In this document: piece by piece, positions 9,701 through 17,885 of the stretch
Layout of the letters: each line of letters opens with the position of its first letter
Numbering within the stretch: position 1 is the stretch's first letter
IMG/VR virus record: IMGVR_UViG_3300044846_002555
Span: 78,860 to 142,859 of that record
DNA length: 64,000 nucleotides
From: a virus
Reading direction: 5' to 3' (one strand)
Program-made: the position numbers and the translations under genes
The notes under the pieces: model-generated
What the model saw: only the letters and a program-made list of their open reading frames with translations
The model's database searches: none
Told to the model about the DNA's origin: nothing

Positions 9701-11916
9701 GAAAAACATCCTGATGATGTATTTCCTAATCCACCACCAATAAATGAACAAGCACCACATGCACAATTTGATATACCACCACCAATCGTTGAATGACTTC
9801 CACATGATATATTAGACTCACCACCACCAATTGTTGAGTAATTACAATATGTTCTATTATACGAACCTCCGGCTATTGTTGAACAATTACCGTAAGTGCA
9901 ATTGTGATTACCGCCACCAATAAATGAATTATAACCTGACGATAAATTATTAGTACCATTACCAATAAATGAGTATTGACCACTAGCGACATTATAACTT
10001 CCCGCCCCAATAAATGACGAATAATTACTTGATGTATTACTTGAACCACCACCTATAAAAGATTTAATACCGCTAGCAGTATTTTGTTGACCTCCAACAA
10101 CACTTGACGCATTTCCACTTGCGGTGTTTAATACTCCCGCTCCAATAAACGAGCCGTATGAACCACTTGCGTTATTACAATAACCCCCACCGATAAATGA
10201 CCAATTTCCTGTTGATGTATTTTTACAACCACCACCAATAAATGAATGTGTTCCTCCACTAACTATATTTTGTCGTCCACCAACCACAACTGAAAAATCT
10301 GTTGTTGCAGAGTTTGATAAACCACCTAATACTGCACTACAATTTCCTGATGCAAGATTACTAACACCACATCTAACAGATGAGTTAACGCCTGTTCCTG
10401 TAATGATTACGGCTGATGAACCACCTCCACCACCGGCAATAGGTACTAAAAGTCCATTTGTACTAACTCCAACATAACAACCACTACAAGTACTCATAGA
10501 AGTAATAATCATGTCGTTAACAAATGTCGTACAATCTCTATTTGATGTTATATTTGAACCAATAATGAAAGATTCATTATTTGAAACCGTATTATTCACA
10601 CCTCCGGCTATAAAACTTCCAACACCAATGGCGTTATTTGTTCCACCACCAACTATTGATGAAAGAACACCACTTGCGGTATTTGAACCAAACGAATTCC
10701 CACCACCACCTACAAATGAACGATATCCTGATGCGGTATTACCGCAACCTCCACCAACAAAAGAACCATCACACGACGCGGTATTCTTACTACCACCACC
10801 AATTGTTGAGGTAGTACCTGATGCTATATTACAAAAACCACCACCTATTGTTGAATCATTACCTGATGATATGTTAATACGTCCACCACCAATGAATGAA
10901 CAAGTTCCTGATATTGAATTACATTGACCACCGGCAATTGTTGATTTATCACCACAAACGGTATTTGATTGACCACCTCCAATAGTTGAACTATCACAAT
11001 AAGCTTTATTACCACCACCTCCGGCAATTGTTGAGTTGTTGGATAAGGCTTGATTACAATAACCACCACCAACGGTTGCGTCACCATTATTTGGATATGG
11101 TCCGGTAACACAAGCTATATTATATCCACCACCTGCAATAGTATTTCTTGGTCCGACAACAAGATTACAACAACCACCACCTATTGTTGATGTATTTCCT
11201 GATATTCTATTTAAATGACCACCACCAATAAATGAATGAGTTCCTCCGCTAATAACGTTTTGACAACCTCCACCAATTGTTGCTCCGGATGTTGTTAATA
11301 TGTTACAAAATCCACCACTTATAGTTGAATCATTATTTGATACCGTATTACAACGACCACCTCCAATTATTGAGCAACAACCCGATACGACATTACAATA
11401 ACCACCACCAATTGATGAAATAAATCCTGAAACCTCATTTCTACATCCACCACCAATAATTGAGGCATTCCCTGACGCAGTATTTCTAGTACCACCACCA
11501 ACAGTTGAAGCGAAACTTCCTGATATATTACAACGACCACCACTTATTGTTGAATAACAACCTGCGTTATTATTTTTATAACCACCACCAATTAATGAAT
11601 GTGTTCCACCACTAACTATATTTTGTCGTCCACCAACAACCATTGAATAATTTGTTGTTGCTGAATTTGATAACCCTCCTAACGCGCCGGAATTATTACC
11701 ACATGCTAGATTATTAACATCTCTTCTAATTGATGAGTTAACACCTGTTCCACTTACAATTACAACAAATGGTGAACCACTAATTGCTTCGTCAATTGTT
11801 GATTTATATGATGAACCTGCAGGATTCTGAGTCGGGTTATTAGTATCAACAATGTGAATTAATGTTTGATTAGTTGTAAACCCTGATGGTGAATATGTTC
11901 TTTGAGTTAAAATCAT
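6745..11916 (-). CDS. Giant repeat adhesin / tail fibre (about ninety 15-residue GGG repeats)
   Basis: A 1723-residue protein. After a roughly 60-residue N-terminal region, it consists almost wholly of 15-residue units of the form GGG-x-x-N-x-x-S-G-x-x-S-x-I. These recall the beta-roll head repeats of trimeric autotransporter adhesins. A non-repeat insert lies near residues 960-1040. A second copy of the start block (GTGVNSS ... GGLSNSATT) occurs near residue 505, suggesting internal duplication. The last 130 residues form a distinct non-repeat beta domain ending in IEGIEIVYGT, a candidate receptor-binding tip. Cysteine is unusually frequent, often in the G-G-G-C-x-N position. A TATTTATA element lies 17 nt before the start. 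Confidence 0.8.
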   Translation of the reverse strand: MILTQRTYSPSGFTTNQTLIHIVDTNNPTQNPAGSSYKSTIDEAISGSPFVVIVSGTGVNSSIRRDVNNLACGNNSGALGGLSNSATTNYSMVVGGRQNIVSGGTHSLIGGGYKNNNAGCYSTISGGRCNISGSFASTVGGGTRNTASGNASIIGGGCRNEVSGFISSIGGGYCNVVSGCCSIIGGGRCNTVSNNDSTISGGFCNILTTSGATIGGGCQNVISGGTHSFIGGGHLNRISGNTSTIGGGCCNLVVGPRNTIAGGGYNIACVTGPYPNNGDATVGGGYCNQALSNNSTIAGGGGNKAYCDSSTIGGGQSNTVCGDKSTIAGGQCNSISGTCSFIGGGRINISSGNDSTIGGGFCNIASGTTSTIGGGSKNTASCDGSFVGGGCGNTASGYRSFVGGGGNSFGSNTASGVLSSIVGGGTNNAIGVGSFIAGGVNNTVSNNESFIIGSNITSNRDCTTFVNDMIITSMSTCSGCYVGVSTNGLLVPIAGGGGGSSAVIITGTGVNSSVRCGVSNLASGNCSAVLGGLSNSATTDFSVVVGGRQNIVSGGTHSFIGGGCKNTSTGNWSFIGGGYCNNASGSYGSFIGAGVLNTASGNASSVVGGQQNTASGIKSFIGGGSSNTSSNYSSFIGAGSYNVASGQYSFIGNGTNNLSSGYNSFIGGGNHNCTYGNCSTIAGGSYNRTYCNYSTIGGGESNISCGSHSTIGGGISNCACGACSFIGGGLGNTSSGCFSFVGGGCCNTTCCNNSTIAGGRLNLVCGTYSTIGGGFYNCITSNTMNPSNSVIAGGTNNKICNEFGFIGGGRGNLISGTTGVGEDGVIAGGTANKTYGVRAAILGGCGNCLAQCSYGGGIVSGNNNKVVLEFGVIGGGSVNVSYARHSIIGGGTLNFIGNSQLISSYSANTCTLQLFGNQLSSFSVNDLLLTYDNFGCSRNVVITGQTYSSPYTNLYVSGATVSVSPFSSSQPFLRNFTTSSGGFCQGFIGGGIGNTVSGATSSIVGGSQNTITSTHSFIGGGCKNFVVGNSSTIGGGCNNIATGTTSTIAGGICNQAIGVCSTIGGGFKNISSCNYSTVSGGQCNTASGLRSSILGGFCNTASGNCSFVGGGCKNTASGLCSIIGGGRSNSVSGSDSFIGGGIDNVISGNTSTIGGGALNVVYCLGATISGGQSQRIFGDGGTIGGGIDNRVYGILGTVGGGSNNNSSGYTSTIGGGCINIINARFSTIGGGLNNRIQSPNNECCSLGTTIGGGIFNNTSGGTFNFTTGAVTTSPTCTFNAGKLSTISGGYRNIASGACSTIGGGVCNLSSGSWSTVVGGRCNVSSGATSTIGGGYKNRACGNCSVIAGGCDNTSSSCYFTTISGGYSNVICGRISTIGGGAKNRLSGATSTISGGYNNISSGDTSTIGGGQKNNSSGGCSTIGGGYCNITIGNSSFIGGGNNNTTRLSFSFIGGGNGNCITCQWVYGYSAIVSGMSNRTHGDSNFIGGGQSNCIATPALSSTTLSVIVGGNVNGVCSSGSFVGGGNGNVVFSGCSAIVGGISNISCGTHSFIGGGCGNTTTGCYSSILGGTLSCAPRFGQRSFSSGSFNGLIKGTSQQIDLVGRNKTTNATPVNIFLDGTTQLISVIAGTAMFVTVNIGGIKSDGSGGAHYIRKVAIKNVGGVTSLIGTVSTIGTDVETNSSYDVAITADDTNDALDIQVTGVVGETLRWTIHIEGIEIVYGT
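7195..11710 (-). repeat. Imperfect 45-bp tandem repeat array inside the adhesin gene
   Basis: On the plus strand the core reads about ACCACCACCAATTGTTGA, recurring every 45 bp, with occasional 48-51 bp units. The units differ by many substitutions but keep the frame. Long stretches also stay open in antisense frames because of this repetition, so those antisense frames are not counted as genes. Confidence 0.85.
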
Positions 11917-11933
11917 TGGTTTTTGTTTTATAC

Positions 11934-11941
11934 TATAAATA
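11934..11941 (-). promoter_or_regulatory. TATTTATA element (candidate late promoter) for the adhesin
   Basis: Perfect TATTTATAGTATAAAA in gene sense, 17 nt before the ATG at 11916. It is almost identical to the copy at 5514 over 13 bases. Confidence 0.55.
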
Positions 11942-11946
11942 GTTCA

Positions 11947-12252
11947 TTATTGGAAATCGAATATCTCAAAGTCCATAAATTCAAAATATTCGTAATCTTG
12001 GAATTGTTTTGGAACTGGTGGTAATAAGTTACAATATACCACTTCAAATCTTTCACAACCATCCCCATAAATAACTTTAATACCTACTGCGGCAACATTA
12101 TTAAATTGTGGAGGTAAGACAATAACATTATCCGGAGGTACTGATGTAACAATTGTTGCAATTAATATACATTGGTTACCATAAACATCACACGCATAAA
12201 TTGTATACGGGAAGTTTGAACCTGTAATTGATTGTATGTTAATTGCTGTCAT
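11947..12252 (-). CDS. Small virion-cluster protein, paralogue of 15388
   Basis: A 101-residue beta-rich protein. It shares with the 71-residue product at 15388 the pattern I-x-I-x-x-I-T-G-x-x-(x)-F-P-[YF]-x-[IV]-Y-x-C-D near the N-terminus and I-K-V-I-x-x-[DN]-[GN]-C-E near residue 70. It adds an acidic/aromatic tail (EYFEFMDFEIFDF). It lies 3 nt after the stop of the 734-residue gene, within the same minus-strand operon. It may be a small structural or chaperone-like component; no function is known to me. Confidence 0.6.
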   Translation of the reverse strand: MTAINIQSITGSNFPYTIYACDVYGNQCILIATIVTSVPPDNVIVLPPQFNNVAAVGIKVIYGDGCERFEVVYCNLLPPVPKQFQDYEYFEFMDFEIFDFQ

Positions 12253-12255
12253 ATG

Positions 12256-14460
12256 TTAAAAAGCGTATGATGGGTTAAATGATGTAACTACCCCATTAAC
12301 AACTGTTACCGCTGTAACGGGATAGTTTGATGTGGTTATTGCACCATTAACAATTATATTTGAGTTGATTGTGAAAGTGTTACTTGTAACTCCTTGTGTC
12401 ACTTCAAAGTCATAAAGAGTTACCTCTTGACGTTTAGATTGACCTGATGATAATGTTCGTCCTTTAGAACTGTAATCACATGTTTGTGATGATAATGAGG
12501 GTATTTGTATATATGGTGAACTATTACCCGAAAAAGGGATGGTTGAATTATATGTGTCACAAAAATTGTAAAAACCATAAACCCTATATTTTGGATTATT
12601 TTGTGATACTAAATTTATATAACTATATTTAGCAAAAGGGTCAATATATCTTGAACCGGTATTATTGGTTAATACTCTATTATTACTTGTGGCAATTGAT
12701 GAATTATTAATATTAGTTACAATAGAATTTGTAACAAATTCACAACCAACATCACAATTTGTAAAATTTAAATTATTTTGAATTGTTGGCATTGTTATTT
12801 TTAAGGTATAGTTATTAGAGGTCTCACCTGTTTCTACAATACTTGAAAAGTGGATATTATAAGTCAATTCCTCAATATTATCACCACAAGGTTGATTATT
12901 TGGTGTGTTAGGTATTGAAAGTATTGCGTATTGATAATAAAGAATATTTGTTGAGTCATTAATCCATCCAGACGATGATTTTTTCGATTCATAAGATGAT
13001 TTATATGCGATTAAATCACTTAAATTACTAAAAGTCATATTAATAACACCTTCTACTGATGGACCTGGTATATTTTTTATAAATGAAATAGTATTTGTGT
13101 TTTGAAGTGAGCAAGAGATTTGTCCACCAATCGGTTGTAGGTTACATTGAACATAGTTTGTAGTTGTGTAAGCCTCGCGAGTTATTAATGAAGTTGTATT
13201 ATTACAGAAAACTTGTTCAAAATTATTATTAATATTTACTGATGTTTCTGTTGCCATATACTTATAAATGTCAGAGTTTGTAATTGCGGATGTGGTACAT
13301 CCTGATAGATTAAATTTAATAGTGTTTAGACCACAAGAAGCAGGGATGTTTATAATAGATGAAGTATCTATTTTATATGGGCTGTTTAAATAATCATCTA
13401 AACATAATGAACAATCAAAAGTATCTAAACAAGTAAAATAAAAATCCCAATTGGTTTGTTGATTATTTGGATTCGGAATCACTTCTAAAATTAAATAATC
13501 GCCAGGATTTCTAGATAATGATGTTAATGAAGTCACTTTAGATAAATAAGTACTATCTGGAATCCCGGAATTAATAAATGAACGCGTTGATGCTGATTTA
13601 GGTAATGTTAATAAATTTAAATTTGTAACGGTATCAACACCTATCGTTATAAATTCTAAAATAATTGGTTCACTATATGATGAACCATAAAAAGTGATTT
13701 TAAGAGTGTCAGGGACATTATTACCTTTAAACTTCCATGCAAAATAATCAGTTGTTGCTGATAATTCAAATGTTGAATTTATTGCTAATGGGATTACACC
13801 TGCCGCGGCACCGGCAAAATTAACTCTATGAGTATAATCCCCCTCTTCAGTTCCATTATCACATCTAAATGGTGCAACATTAACAGTTATTGCGTTAAAA
13901 CAATCTAACTCGGCTTGTATATAATTAGTACCACCTGTTTGAGAGAAATTAAGACCATCTAATTTAACTTTATCGATTATTGGAATATAATTTCCGGCTG
14001 GTTGCATTAGATTGGATAGTGGGTGTGTATTTTCGTAGGGTGAAAATTCACTACCATAACCTGATGTAAACGCTAATTGATTAGGGTTATCAGGTCCGTA
14101 CCAAAATATTCTATAATCAGATATTGTGTTTTGACAGCTACCGGTTAATTCTCCCGCAACTATTACTCCAACAGTATTAGTTTCATAATCCTCAAATCCT
14201 AATTCACACGTTTCACATAAATCGTTAGATAATATATCAATAGTAACACAACATTTTGATAATGTATCAATAATTTTAATAATTGTTGTCCCGTCAGGTA
14301 CATTACCCATAATGTATGGACAGTTGTTAAATAATTGAGAATAAGTTACGTTTGATTGGAACTCATTAAAAAATTGGTCAACATTAGAATAAATGTTGAA
14401 TAACCCTCCTAATGGTATTGTACCGGAATTTGTTAAACAAGTTGATGCTGAAAATGACAT
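12256..14460 (-). CDS. Large virion surface protein, unrecognised
   Basis: A 734-residue Ser/Thr/Asn-rich, beta-like protein without a signal peptide or membrane segment. It carries paired cysteines of the C-x-x-C type (L-C-E-T-C near residue 85, D-C-S-L-C-L near residue 353) like other products of this cluster. Codon use and composition match the neighbours. It sits between the Thr-Pro-rich 14475 gene and the small 11947 gene with 3-14 nt gaps, so all are probably one transcript. A tail-fibre, whisker or baseplate decoration role is inferred from position only. Confidence 0.6.
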   Translation of the reverse strand: MSFSASTCLTNSGTIPLGGLFNIYSNVDQFFNEFQSNVTYSQLFNNCPYIMGNVPDGTTIIKIIDTLSKCCVTIDILSNDLCETCELGFEDYETNTVGVIVAGELTGSCQNTISDYRIFWYGPDNPNQLAFTSGYGSEFSPYENTHPLSNLMQPAGNYIPIIDKVKLDGLNFSQTGGTNYIQAELDCFNAITVNVAPFRCDNGTEEGDYTHRVNFAGAAAGVIPLAINSTFELSATTDYFAWKFKGNNVPDTLKITFYGSSYSEPIILEFITIGVDTVTNLNLLTLPKSASTRSFINSGIPDSTYLSKVTSLTSLSRNPGDYLILEVIPNPNNQQTNWDFYFTCLDTFDCSLCLDDYLNSPYKIDTSSIINIPASCGLNTIKFNLSGCTTSAITNSDIYKYMATETSVNINNNFEQVFCNNTTSLITREAYTTTNYVQCNLQPIGGQISCSLQNTNTISFIKNIPGPSVEGVINMTFSNLSDLIAYKSSYESKKSSSGWINDSTNILYYQYAILSIPNTPNNQPCGDNIEELTYNIHFSSIVETGETSNNYTLKITMPTIQNNLNFTNCDVGCEFVTNSIVTNINNSSIATSNNRVLTNNTGSRYIDPFAKYSYINLVSQNNPKYRVYGFYNFCDTYNSTIPFSGNSSPYIQIPSLSSQTCDYSSKGRTLSSGQSKRQEVTLYDFEVTQGVTSNTFTINSNIIVNGAITTSNYPVTAVTVVNGVVTSFNPSYAF

Positions 14461-14474
14461 ATATATTTTAAATT

Positions 14475-15386
14475 TTAAGTTTTAGTATAAGCATAACCTT
14501 CTAATCCACAAGTAGTGATACATTCTGAAGGCATTCCTGATGGAGTTACTGTTGGTGTCGGTGATGGTGTTGGTACAATTGATTCAGAACAGAAAATACA
14601 ATCCGCACCTATTTGACTTCCATAAGGTCCAATTAGTAATGTAATGTTATCAATACCAATTGTGTTATTATTTATACCCATATAACTGATACAAATAATT
14701 TCACCATTAACATTCGCTTGATAAACTTCAAATTGTGTGATAGTATTACCGGTAGGTGTTATAATTTGATTAGTTGTGAATAACATCTTACCTGTACCAT
14801 AACACTCTTGGAATTGATAACTATAAGGACATACTATATTGTCGTCTATAGTGTTAAATGTTACCCCACCTTCAAAAGTACAATCACGACTAATCACCGG
14901 TGACGATGATGGTGTTATTGTTGGAGTTGGAGTTGGTGTTGGTGACACACTTTGAATTGTTGCGCTTATAATAACATTACATAAGTTAGTTGGTGTCGGA
15001 GTTGGTGTTGGTGTTGAGGTTGTTGTTGGAGTTGGAGTAGGTGTAGGTGTTGCGGGAAAATCACAATCAAAAATAGCTGAAAAATTTAAACTTGAACAAT
15101 TTTGAGTTGGACTAGGTGTGGGTGTTGGACACGCTCCACTTGAGAAATAAACATCATCTAAATCCGGACATGGGTTAAAACAAGGTGACTGACCTGATAA
15201 ATCACAAGTTCCGTCTAAAGCGGTTGATAAACACCATTGAGTTGACCCTGTGTTATAATAAATAAATAATCCATTTGTTTGACCGGTCCAATATAGTTCG
15301 GAGTTATGTGTCCCGGCACTAAAATAGATATCATCAAATGTTGGGTAACCAGTGTTTGAAAGGCAATATATTGAACTACACGGCAT
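14475..15386 (-). CDS. Thr-Pro-rich virion surface protein
   Basis: A 303-residue protein with two repeated N-terminal units. Each pairs F-D-D-I-Y-F-S-A-G or L-D-D-V-Y-F-S-S-G with a nearby cysteine. Residues about 89-165 are several Pro-Thr blocks separated by short Cys-containing segments, and another block lies near residue 275. This is a mucin-like linker architecture shared with the genes at 2 and 1384. It starts 1 nt after the stop of 15388. It is likely a fibre or head-decoration protein, and the Pro-Thr tracts are possible glycosylation targets for the enzyme at 5513 (inference). Confidence 0.6.
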   Translation of the reverse strand: MPCSSIYCLSNTGYPTFDDIYFSAGTHNSELYWTGQTNGLFIYYNTGSTQWCLSTALDGTCDLSGQSPCFNPCPDLDDVYFSSGACPTPTPSPTQNCSSLNFSAIFDCDFPATPTPTPTPTTTSTPTPTPTPTNLCNVIISATIQSVSPTPTPTPTITPSSSPVISRDCTFEGGVTFNTIDDNIVCPYSYQFQECYGTGKMLFTTNQIITPTGNTITQFEVYQANVNGEIICISYMGINNNTIGIDNITLLIGPYGSQIGADCIFCSESIVPTPSPTPTVTPSGMPSECITTCGLEGYAYTKT

Positions 15387-15387
15387 A

Positions 15388-15603
15388 TTATAATGTTAAA
15401 TTTAAAATTGATTCACAATTATTGTCATCAATAACTTTTATGTTAAAAGATGTTAACGAACTCCAAATAGGTGGTATTGTTACATTATATGGAAACGTTG
15501 AAATTGTGTCTATATATATTGATAAAGTAATAGGGTTATCGCATAGATACACTTGAAAAGGCGATGCTCCGGTAATATTACTTATAGTTATTTGTGTGCT
15601 CAT
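15388..15603 (-). CDS. Small virion-cluster protein, paralogue of 11947
   Basis: A 71-residue protein and the first gene of the minus-strand cluster. It is colinear with the N-terminal 75 residues of the 11947 product (I-S-N-I-T-G ... Y-L-C-D ... F-N-I-K-V-I-D-D-N-N-C-E) but lacks its acidic tail. A near-match TATTTATT lies about 16 nt upstream in gene sense. It is divergent from the primase gene, and the 85-bp gap between them holds both promoters. Confidence 0.55.
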   Translation of the reverse strand: MSTQITISNITGASPFQVYLCDNPITLSIYIDTISTFPYNVTIPPIWSSLTSFNIKVIDDNNCESILNLTL

Positions 15604-15653
15604 TTCTTTAGGTTATCTCAATAAATATAATGGGAATGAAAAACTTGTGAAGA

Positions 15654-15684
15654 TTGACAGTTATATTATTTTTTCTTATCTTTG
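15654..15684 (+). promoter_or_regulatory. Bacteroidetes-type promoter for the replication block
   Basis: TTG at 15654-15656, then 20 nt, then TATCTTTG at 15677-15684. The expected transcript start is about 15690, right at the ATG at 15689, so the primase message would be leaderless or nearly so. Confidence 0.75.
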
Positions 15685-15688
15685 CTGT

Positions 15689-16588
15689 ATGTCAGATGAT
15701 GCGGAAATTTTATTAGAAATACTACACGATATTCTTGGAGATGAAAAACTCCACTATGAATCAAAAGGTCAAATATCTTTTGACTGTCCGATATGCGATG
15801 AAGACCAACATAAAGGAAACCTCGAGGTAAATTACTTTGAACACGTATATAAGTGTTGGAGTTGTGGTGATGAGAATAACACAAAAGGCCCTCTTGGTAA
15901 ACTTATAGATAACTTTGGAGACAAGAAACAAAAGAAAATATATAACTTACTTCAACCTGAAAACCATAAACCAAAAGAGAAACGTAAGGATTATTTAAAG
16001 TTACCGACAGGATTTACATTATTTAAAGATAGTAGTTTGGTTTATCCGGTTCGTCGTCAAGCTTACAATTACCTTAAACAACGTGGTATTACTGATGAGA
16101 TTATTGAGAAGTATGGTATTGGGTTCTGTGATACGGGAGCATTCTCGGGTAGAATTATTATACCGTCTTATGATAATAAGGGTGTTTTAAATTATTTTAT
16201 TGCAAGAAGTTGGGACCCAAACTCAAGGGCAAAATATAAAAATCCTGAAGCGTCCAAAGATGAGATAATATTTTTTGAGAACACAATAAATTGGAATGAA
16301 GATATCCATCTTTGTGAAGGTGCGTTTGATGCTATATTCCTACCTAATAGTATTGCTATGTTAGGGAAACATATGTCCGAGTTATTACTTAACACGTTGT
16401 ATGAGAAAGCTAATGGTAATATAATTATATGTCTCGATTCAGATGCTTGGGCAGATGCTGTTAAGTTATACCACAATTTAAATGGTGGTAGATTATATGG
16501 TAAGGTTAAAATAATAAAATTAACGGGTGATGCTGATGTTGCCGATTTAAGGGGTAACATCAGTGATTACTATTATAAAATGAAATAG
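15689..16588 (+). CDS. DnaG-type DNA primase (zinc finger plus TOPRIM)
   Basis: A 299-residue primase that lays RNA primers at the replication fork. The N-terminal zinc-binding domain has C33-P-I-C36 and C56-W-S-C59. The catalytic TOPRIM core has L-C-E-G-A-F-D-A, followed by IIICLDSDAWAD with the D-x-D metal site. It lacks the C-terminal helicase-binding domain of bacterial DnaG, as is common in phages. An in-frame TTG-type start further upstream (15596) would overlap the promoter and the divergent gene, so I take the ATG at 15689. It heads the plus-strand replication operon. Confidence 0.85.
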   Translation: MSDDAEILLEILHDILGDEKLHYESKGQISFDCPICDEDQHKGNLEVNYFEHVYKCWSCGDENNTKGPLGKLIDNFGDKKQKKIYNLLQPENHKPKEKRKDYLKLPTGFTLFKDSSLVYPVRRQAYNYLKQRGITDEIIEKYGIGFCDTGAFSGRIIIPSYDNKGVLNYFIARSWDPNSRAKYKNPEASKDEIIFFENTINWNEDIHLCEGAFDAIFLPNSIAMLGKHMSELLLNTLYEKANGNIIICLDSDAWADAVKLYHNLNGGRLYGKVKIIKLTGDADVADLRGNISDYYYKMK

Positions 16589-17452
16589 ATGATTGATTTA
16601 AATGAAGTTGCAAAAGAAATAAGAGGGTTATTAGATAAACGAAGAGAAGAACTTGAACTAACATTCGTTGAGGACACCCACACTTATTATATGAAGGATG
16701 AGACCGGAGTTATTAGAAGTGATTATCCATCAGTTAGTAAGGTAATGAAATACTTCTATGAAGAGTTTGATACTGAAGGGATATCATTCAAGAAAGCCAA
16801 AGGTGACGTGTTTGTCCAACAACAATTATTAGATGAGTGGAAAGCTGCTGGGGATTATTCAACTAATATGGGTAGTAGGGTTCACTATATGTTAGAGAAG
16901 AAAACCATTGAAATGTTTGGAAATTACAAAGAAGTAAGACAACCAATATTTGAATGTGACTTCACCCAAATATTAAAAGGTGATAGTATGATATCTGCCG
17001 GAACAGCATACTTAAACCTTATGATTGAGAGAGGTGCGGTGTTATTAGATACTGAGATTGTATTGGGTGACCCTGAATTAAAATATACCGGGCAACCCGA
17101 TAAGGTATGGTTGATAATGAATAAGGAACAAACCGAGTTTGGATTAGTGATAACCGATTGGAAATCAAATAAACCAAAGAACTTTGAGGAGAGTCATTTT
17201 ACCAAAAAAATGTATTATCCATTTGATAAATTACCAAACAACGCATTGGGTCACTACTTTACTCAATTACCATTTTATGGGAAACTCCTTATTAAAATGT
17301 TACAAGGAACAAAATATGAGAACATAAAATTGTATGGGTGTATTATAGTTCTTGTTAAAGAAATTGGGGAGTATGAAGAATTCCGTGTTCCAAAAGGAGT
17401 TCAAGAAACAATATTACAAATGGATATGTCGAAGTATTTGACTAAAAAATAA
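16589..17452 (+). CDS. PD-(D/E)XK nuclease, RecB/Cas4-like
   Basis: A 287-residue protein that starts directly after the primase stop. Nuclease signs are G-S-R-V-H (95-99), an acidic T-E-I-V-L-G (153-158), G-Q-P-D (168-171) and I-T-D-W-K (188-192). These give the G-x-x-D ... D-x-K core and the N-terminal histidine helix of RecB-family nucleases. A downstream 'QLPFYGKLL' helix is typical of the family. It probably acts as an exonuclease in phage recombination or degradation of host DNA. No cysteine cluster for an iron-sulphur centre is visible, unlike Cas4. Confidence 0.75.
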   Translation: MIDLNEVAKEIRGLLDKRREELELTFVEDTHTYYMKDETGVIRSDYPSVSKVMKYFYEEFDTEGISFKKAKGDVFVQQQLLDEWKAAGDYSTNMGSRVHYMLEKKTIEMFGNYKEVRQPIFECDFTQILKGDSMISAGTAYLNLMIERGAVLLDTEIVLGDPELKYTGQPDKVWLIMNKEQTEFGLVITDWKSNKPKNFEESHFTKKMYYPFDKLPNNALGHYFTQLPFYGKLLIKMLQGTKYENIKLYGCIIVLVKEIGEYEEFRVPKGVQETILQMDMSKYLTKK

Positions 17453-17480
17453 AAATTAACTAAATTTAAAATAAAAACAT

Positions 17481-17696
17481 ATGGACGATTTATTAAAACC
17501 AAAAATTGATTTAAAACAACAACCGACATTAGTGTGTGAGGAATGTAGTGGTATCTACTTCAAAGAAGTTGTGATGATAAAAAAAGTTAACAAATTGTTA
17601 ACAGGAAGTCAGGAAGATACTATCGTTCCGTTTCCAACTTACAGATGCGATGATTGTGGTCACGTAAATGAAGAATTTAAATTATTTGATAAGTAA
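17481..17696 (+). CDS. Small zinc-ribbon protein
   Basis: A 71-residue protein with two cysteine pairs, C-E-E-C (19-22) and C-D-D-C near residue 57, the spacing of a zinc ribbon. It lies in the replication/recombination block and its stop overlaps the next start by one base. Such phage zinc ribbons may bind nucleic acid or polymerase, but nothing here specifies the partner. Confidence 0.65.
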   Translation: MDDLLKPKIDLKQQPTLVCEECSGIYFKEVVMIKKVNKLLTGSQEDTIVPFPTYRCDDCGHVNEEFKLFDK

Positions 17697-17884
17697 TGAG
17701 ATTAATTAAACGACCTGAAGTTTGTGGTATTTGTACCGCATCATTGTGGTGGATACCAACAATGACTTACTTCATTATGAAAATGAATGGTGTTATTGCT
17801 CCGAGTAAAGAATGGGTGTGGTGGGTAGCAATTCCTGTTATGTTTTTAATTTGGGTATTATTAAATTGGAAAATAAAAAAATAA
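17696..17884 (+). CDS. Small two-helix membrane protein
   Basis: A 62-residue protein with hydrophobic segments around 12-28 and 39-57 and a lysine-rich C-terminus (NWKIKK). It starts on the last base of the zinc-ribbon gene and ends 1 nt before the Mre11-like gene. I do not recognise it. Confidence 0.55.
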   Translation: MRLIKRPEVCGICTASLWWIPTMTYFIMKMNGVIAPSKEWVWWVAIPVMFLIWVLLNWKIKK

Positions 17885-17885
17885 G

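Noticed and set aside
7143-11111. Several long antisense or alternative frames rich in PPPT or VVV within the adhesin gene
   Set aside because: They are by-products of the 45-bp repetition and have no independent start context or promoter.
7195-11710. Regular 45-bp repeats resembling a CRISPR-like array
   Set aside because: Repeats are contiguous coding units without unique spacers, keep one reading frame through 1723 codons and show codon-level variation.
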